Of a stretch of 64,000 bases of DNA, positions 60,036-64,000 are shown one piece after another (within the stretch, counting starts at the first letter, position 1; each line of letters begins with the position of its first letter). The stretch comes from Lactarius indigo. Lineage: Eukaryota; Basidiomycota; Agaricomycetes; Russulales; Russulaceae. Position numbers and translations under genes: made by a program. Under the pieces are notes generated by a model, which saw nothing but the letters and a program-made list of their open reading frames with translations, did no database searches and was not told where the DNA came from. The DNA is taken from the NCBI GenBank assembly GCA_025766275.1, contig JAFKAC010000004.1, forward strand, positions 1,922,001 through 1,986,000, in the 5' to 3' direction.

Positions 60036-62361
60036 ATGAGCAGGCAACAATCGTTACTCATCCCAACTGTCGCCAGGAGAGTCAGCCTTCACCGACGGAT
60101 CTGAGGGTCTGTTCTCCATGTATCTCGACAGTACGGAGGATCAGGATCAAAAAATGACTGAACGCTGGAAAGCAGATGCTGACGGAATTCCTTGTCTTCG
60201 TAAGTAGTTATCCTTACTTGCCCTTTTACAACACCGACCTCGACCCTATACCTATAGACCGGTCTGTTCTCCGCCGCGGTCGCGACATTTATCGGAGTGT
60301 CCATCCAGGATCTTCGGCCGAACTCACAGGACGCCTCGGCATTCTATCTCGCGAACATCTACCAACTTCTCGCTGATGCTAATGGCTCTACCATCCCCGT
60401 GATCCCCTCGCTGCCTGACCCTGTCCCAATTCTCTCCATCGGTATCGGCCGTCTGGGTCAACTCCCTCTGGTTTTTGAGCCTGCTCATGAGCCTCACGTG
60501 CGCACTGCTGGCGACTTTGCTGCAACAGTGGGCACGTCGATACCTTCGAGTCACTCATCCCAGGTACGGTCCTCACAAGCGGTCGTGCATTCGGGCGTTC
60601 TTTTCCGAAGGCATCGACAAACTTCACCTTCCTTGGGCGGTCGAAGCCCTGCCCACGCTGCTGCATACTTCCTTGTTCCTCTTTTTTGCCGGCCTGGTTA
60701 TCTTCCTCTTCAATATTCACCACACCGTTTTCGGCGTCGTCCTTTGGTGGGTCGGGCTTTGCACGGGCACTTACCTATGCATCACTGTCCTACCGATCTT
60801 TCGACACGATAGCCCATACTATACGCCACTTTCTTATTCGGTTTGGCTCCTCGTTTCCGGCTTTCAATACACCGTGTTTCGGTTCCTGTCCTGGCTCGTT
60901 GTTTTCCATCTATATGAGTACGACACATGGAGGCGCTTCGACCAGCTGAAGTACAAGTACCAGCGATGGTTTTCACAAGGAATGACTAAGGCAGCGGAAG
61001 AAACGGCCCAGATGTTGACATCTGACATCGATGGCCGTGCGCTTTTGTGGACATTCGAATCATTGGATGAAGATCACGAACTGGAACGCTTCTTTGCGGC
61101 CATCCCGGGTTTTTGCAATTCGACGGCGTTCGTTGATCCACTCGGGCGTTTCATCGGCCCCAACGACAAAAAGTTGTCGGCGGCATTAATGGGATTCATG
61201 GAACGGGCGTTGTCATCCAAACTTATCTCGGACACTGTCAAGCAACGGCGAATCATCATCTCCACCACGGCCATTGACGTAGCGTCGCTTTCTGCGTCTA
61301 AACAGGTCTTGGTCCGCGCTCTGCTCGATCCTGTATGGGGCGAACTATTCAATTCCGTTCAGTTCGGGCTCTCCGCTAGACGCTGGGGCAAGGTCGATGA
61401 CCCGCTGACGACCTTCTGTGCCAAATGCGCCGTTTCCGTCGTAATATCACGTGTGCAAAACCATGACGAAAGCTGGTTCGACCTCACCACTGGCCAATTA
61501 AGCCTGTCGAGACCCGGCCTTCGAGGATATCTCGCCCATGGGGACAGCTTGTCCTTTGCAAACCTCATCTTTCTCACTCGCCACGTCTTCCTTTTTCATC
61601 ACACACATACATATCCCACGCACTTTTATGGCATCTCGGTACCCATCCTAACCCAAGCCGCATCCAATATAGCCATCCAGGACATCCTGCCGGAGCTCCG
61701 GGTCGAGTTTTGTGGCTTGTGGAACCAACTGGTCGACGCGGCACGCATGAACGACGATCGTCACAGTCCGATCGTCATCCGCATCCTCAAACGAGTTCGC
61801 CAGATCTACGTCGCCTTGCACAACTTGCCCGAAACAGACCCGCTTTCAATTCAGGCCGATGAGGACCCTATTCTCAATGAAGTGACTTCGTATCCTCGCT
61901 GCATCATTCATAGGCACGACCACAACCCTGTTGCTGCCTCGCTGGATTTGACAACAAACACCTCTTTAACGATGACGCGTGTAATAGAAGGTACCACTCA
62001 CACCTCGGCGACTCTGGCTTTGTCTTCTACAGGCCCGCCTACCGCTACCCAATACGGCGCCCACTCTCCGGCCCTAGCTCCACCAAACTTGGCGTCCCGG
62101 ACACCAGTTTCGTCGCATCAGACTCCCACTCTCACTGACGCGCCTTTAACGCCGAGTGAGCCCCAGCTCCAGGATGCTACTACCAGAAGCGCTGCTGCTT
62201 CGCACCTGACTTCCGCTCCGAATCGTGACGTCGCCGTGAGGATAAGGGCCACGGACCATGCACCCTCTGTTGGCAGTAATGCTCTTATGAATGACGCGGA
62301 TACTTCGGATCGGTCCACACCGGCTACCAATCCGCGCAGTCGGGGTAGTAGGCTGTCCTGA
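60036..62361 (+). CDS. DUF6535 membrane protein, copy C, two frame breaks near the 5' end
   Basis: Paralog of copy B with the longest C-terminus. The 628-codon frame from 60475 to 62361 contains the membrane segments (SLLMSLTCALLATLL, TSLFLFFAGLVIFLFNIHHT, VVLWWVGLCTGTYLCITVLP), LDEDHELERFFAAIPGF, LRGYLAHGDSLSFANLIFLT and a Ser/Thr/Pro-rich tail ending NPRSRGSRLS. The conserved start lies upstream in other frames: KMTERWKADADGI, then one extra t (gacggaattccttgtc, against gaaatccttgtc in A1) before the intron donor at about 60196; then GLFSAAVATFIGVSIQDLRP, and another shift near 60400-60430 before VWVNSLWFL. The exact start is unresolved. A shortened protein from 60475 would lose the first membrane segment. 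Confidence 0.75.
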
Positions 62362-63005
62362 CAACGCTGGCATGGTGTTGGATTCGTCAACTGCTCGGGT
62401 ACGTGACCCGAAATGTTGACAGTGTGATCTGCGTAATACCCTAGGTCCGGGCACTTCGGACATCTCACATTTCTTGTCCAATTACTGTGAAGCTAGATGT
62501 ACAGTCTAGTTCCATTTCTTAACGAGTTCCGAGCTTTTTTAGAGCAAAAAATCTTGTTGTGTTGAATGGTAAACCAAATGTCTGAAAGATTCTTCACATG
62601 GCGAACAACGATACAAGTATTTATTTGGTCCTGCTAGCTAGATAGCAATGTGTGCACTAAACAGGCCCTGATACTCACCTAGCCTGTTGCTGGAGCAAGC
62701 AGTGAAAAAGAATAAGTCTCGATTTCAGAGAAGCCTGACGGAAAGACTACGGAAAGTAAACCCGGCCACCGGCCCCGCGGTTCGGGATTCCGGTCCTGCA
62801 CTACGGCGGAAGGATCCGCCTGCCGCGGACAGGCACTAACAAAGATCAGCAATCTTTGAGGGGTACTCCACGAGAAGTCGAAGCGCCACGAAGGGGCATG
62901 GGTTTGCGACATCCTATCAGAAAATAAAATAAAAATTGTGATGTCCCGCGATGACTAGATACAGAACACCACAATCTAGCTGGCCCAATGATAACAACCC
63001 CCGTC
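62362..63005. other. Convergent intergenic stretch
   Basis: No gene seen. It holds the 3' regions of the DUF6535 gene (+) and the NF-X1-like gene (-). Confidence 0.5.
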
Positions 63006-64000
63006 CTAAACGTCATCGTCCTCCCAGTTATCGGGAACGGCCTCGCTACTACTAGGTACCGTAGTTGCGACAACAGCTATTGGCTGCGAAGGCACCGGAA
63101 GTGGCGTTGCAGAGCGGGATGTTCCCGGGGTGGCCCATGAAGAGGCGCCGCTAGCAGGTTGCTGCGAGGGAGTAGTGGAGCGGGGTGTGTTGGGGCCCGT
63201 CCATGCTGAGAGATTACTTGGAGCCTGAGGCGCCGGCGCGAGAACTGAATTCCAGCCCCTGCTGACTTTCGACAGACCAGAGCCCGCAGGAGTTGGGATG
63301 GGAAGAGTAGCACGAGTGGGCGCTCGCAGATCGGCGAGCTTTCCGAGTGTGCTGCTCGTTGCAACGGATTGTGAGAGGATATTCGTGGGGATGCGTGTGT
63401 CGATTCGGCGGATCAGCTGAACGCTGCGATGGGGCTCCCGATCGACCATCTGCGAGTCCATCCGGTAAACGGCGGCAAGCTTGATAAAAAAAAGGTTGGT
63501 GCTCAGAACCAGATCCTCCGCATGTCGAGCTGAGACTCACATCATGGACGAACTTGCGTTTAGACTCGGGCATGGAAGGTAGAACATGCACCTTTTTGTC
63601 GGACGTCACGAACCTACATTCCCAGACGTGTCCACGTCAGGCGTAGCCAAATATAATGACGAAGAAAGACGCACTCAGTAAAGGTCTTTTCGACCAGCTC
63701 AACAAATTTTACGTTGGGCTTAGCAAAAGCGACTAGGTCATCCGAGTACACAACTTGGCGCGAGTTGGCCTTGTGCTGGTCGGGATTGATGCCAAGCGCC
63801 TCTGCGAGACGAGCGTTGCGCTTCGCGATCTCGCACTCGTTCGTGCACCGTGGTACAAGAGTAGCCTCTCGCCCAGCTGGGCTTGTGGCGCTGCGTCCGC
63901 ATAGGACGGACTGCTGAATGCGTCCACACGGACAATTAACGGTAATCGCTGCAGTGCATGGTTCAACCTCTGGGCAAATGGACGGAGCGTGACAAGGTTG
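63006..64000 (-). CDS. NF-X1/FAP1-type zinc-finger protein with R3H domain, C-terminal part
   Basis: NF-X1 proteins are nuclear regulators with RING-like and NF-X1 fingers; yeast Fap1 binds FKBP12. Entering from the right edge, the frame shows the end of the finger region (PCHAPSICPEVEPC, VNCPCGRIQQSVLCG, LVPRCTNECEIAKRNARLAE). The R3H domain follows, spliced from three exons: VVYSDDLVAFAKPNVKFVEL, FVTSDKKVHVLPSMPESKRK and LAAVYRMDSQMVDREPHRSV. A Ser/Pro/Thr-rich tail ends VPDNWEDDDV with the stop at 63006-63008. Introns lie at about 63614-63681 and 63478-63539. The N-terminal part with most fingers is outside the window. Confidence 0.9.

Larger units (their letters stand above)
52967..60400. 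repeat. Segmental duplication, copy A2
   Basis: Collinear with A1. It starts with the last codons and 3' flank of the Cys-module gene (tgcgaaacgcaggttaaact, ..gaagacccgagcccagg) although no other part of that gene is here. It carries an extra 1.15 kb between permease and kinase and continues into a longer DUF6535 gene than A1. Confidence 0.85.

Noticed and set aside
1..64000. CRISPR arrays, bacterial operons, rRNA or tRNA genes
   Set aside because: The window is eukaryotic with introns; no regularly spaced repeats, and no stretch with convincing tRNA A and B boxes was seen.

Overview
The window is nuclear DNA from a basidiomycete fungus, most likely a mushroom-forming Agaricomycete. The evidence is short GT-AG introns (about 45-65 nt) in nearly every gene, several FunK1-type kinases, several DUF6535 membrane proteins and a tandem family of F-box genes, all features of these fungi. 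All gene models below were spliced by hand from the sequence, and family names come from recognition of conserved motifs, not from a search.

Layout. 1-115 holds the tail of a gene that runs in from the left. 116-3927 has no gene I can support. 3928-8629 holds two conserved genes on the + strand: fimbrin and a SET/MYND lysine methyltransferase. 8764-18381 is a tandem array of four F-box paralogs plus one relic; an inverted-repeat MITE-like element lies between the first two. 18858-24287 holds a Mob/phocein-family gene with a long acidic tail (-), an amidase (+) and an unrecognised low-complexity protein (-). 25693-33515 holds a DUF7137 cell-surface protein (-) head to head with an IKS1-like kinase (+), then a DUF4139 protein with a polyglutamine tract (-) head to head with a YBP/glomulin-type repeat protein (+). 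34045-38508 holds a seven-helix membrane protein and an unusual protein with five copies of a Cys-rich module.

38450-62361 is a lineage-specific duplicated region. A block made of the 3' end of the Cys-module gene, a purine-cytosine permease, a FunK1 kinase and the start of a DUF6535 gene occurs at about 38450-44870 and again at about 52967-60400. A third, broken FunK1 copy (50165-52965) abuts the second block. The second permease is a pseudogene, and the second block carries a 1.15-kb insertion that is absent from the first. The right edge (63006-64000) is the C-terminal part of an NF-X1/FAP1-type zinc-finger protein with an R3H domain.

Gene interplay. Housekeeping genes (cytoskeleton, kinase, Mob, NF-X1) flank two fast-evolving zones, the F-box array and the FunK1/DUF6535/permease array. 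Many paralogs in these zones carry single-base frame breaks. Similar breaks also occur in two conserved genes outside the arrays (DUF4139 and YBP-like), so uncorrected consensus indels in the assembly must be considered before calling every copy a pseudogene.
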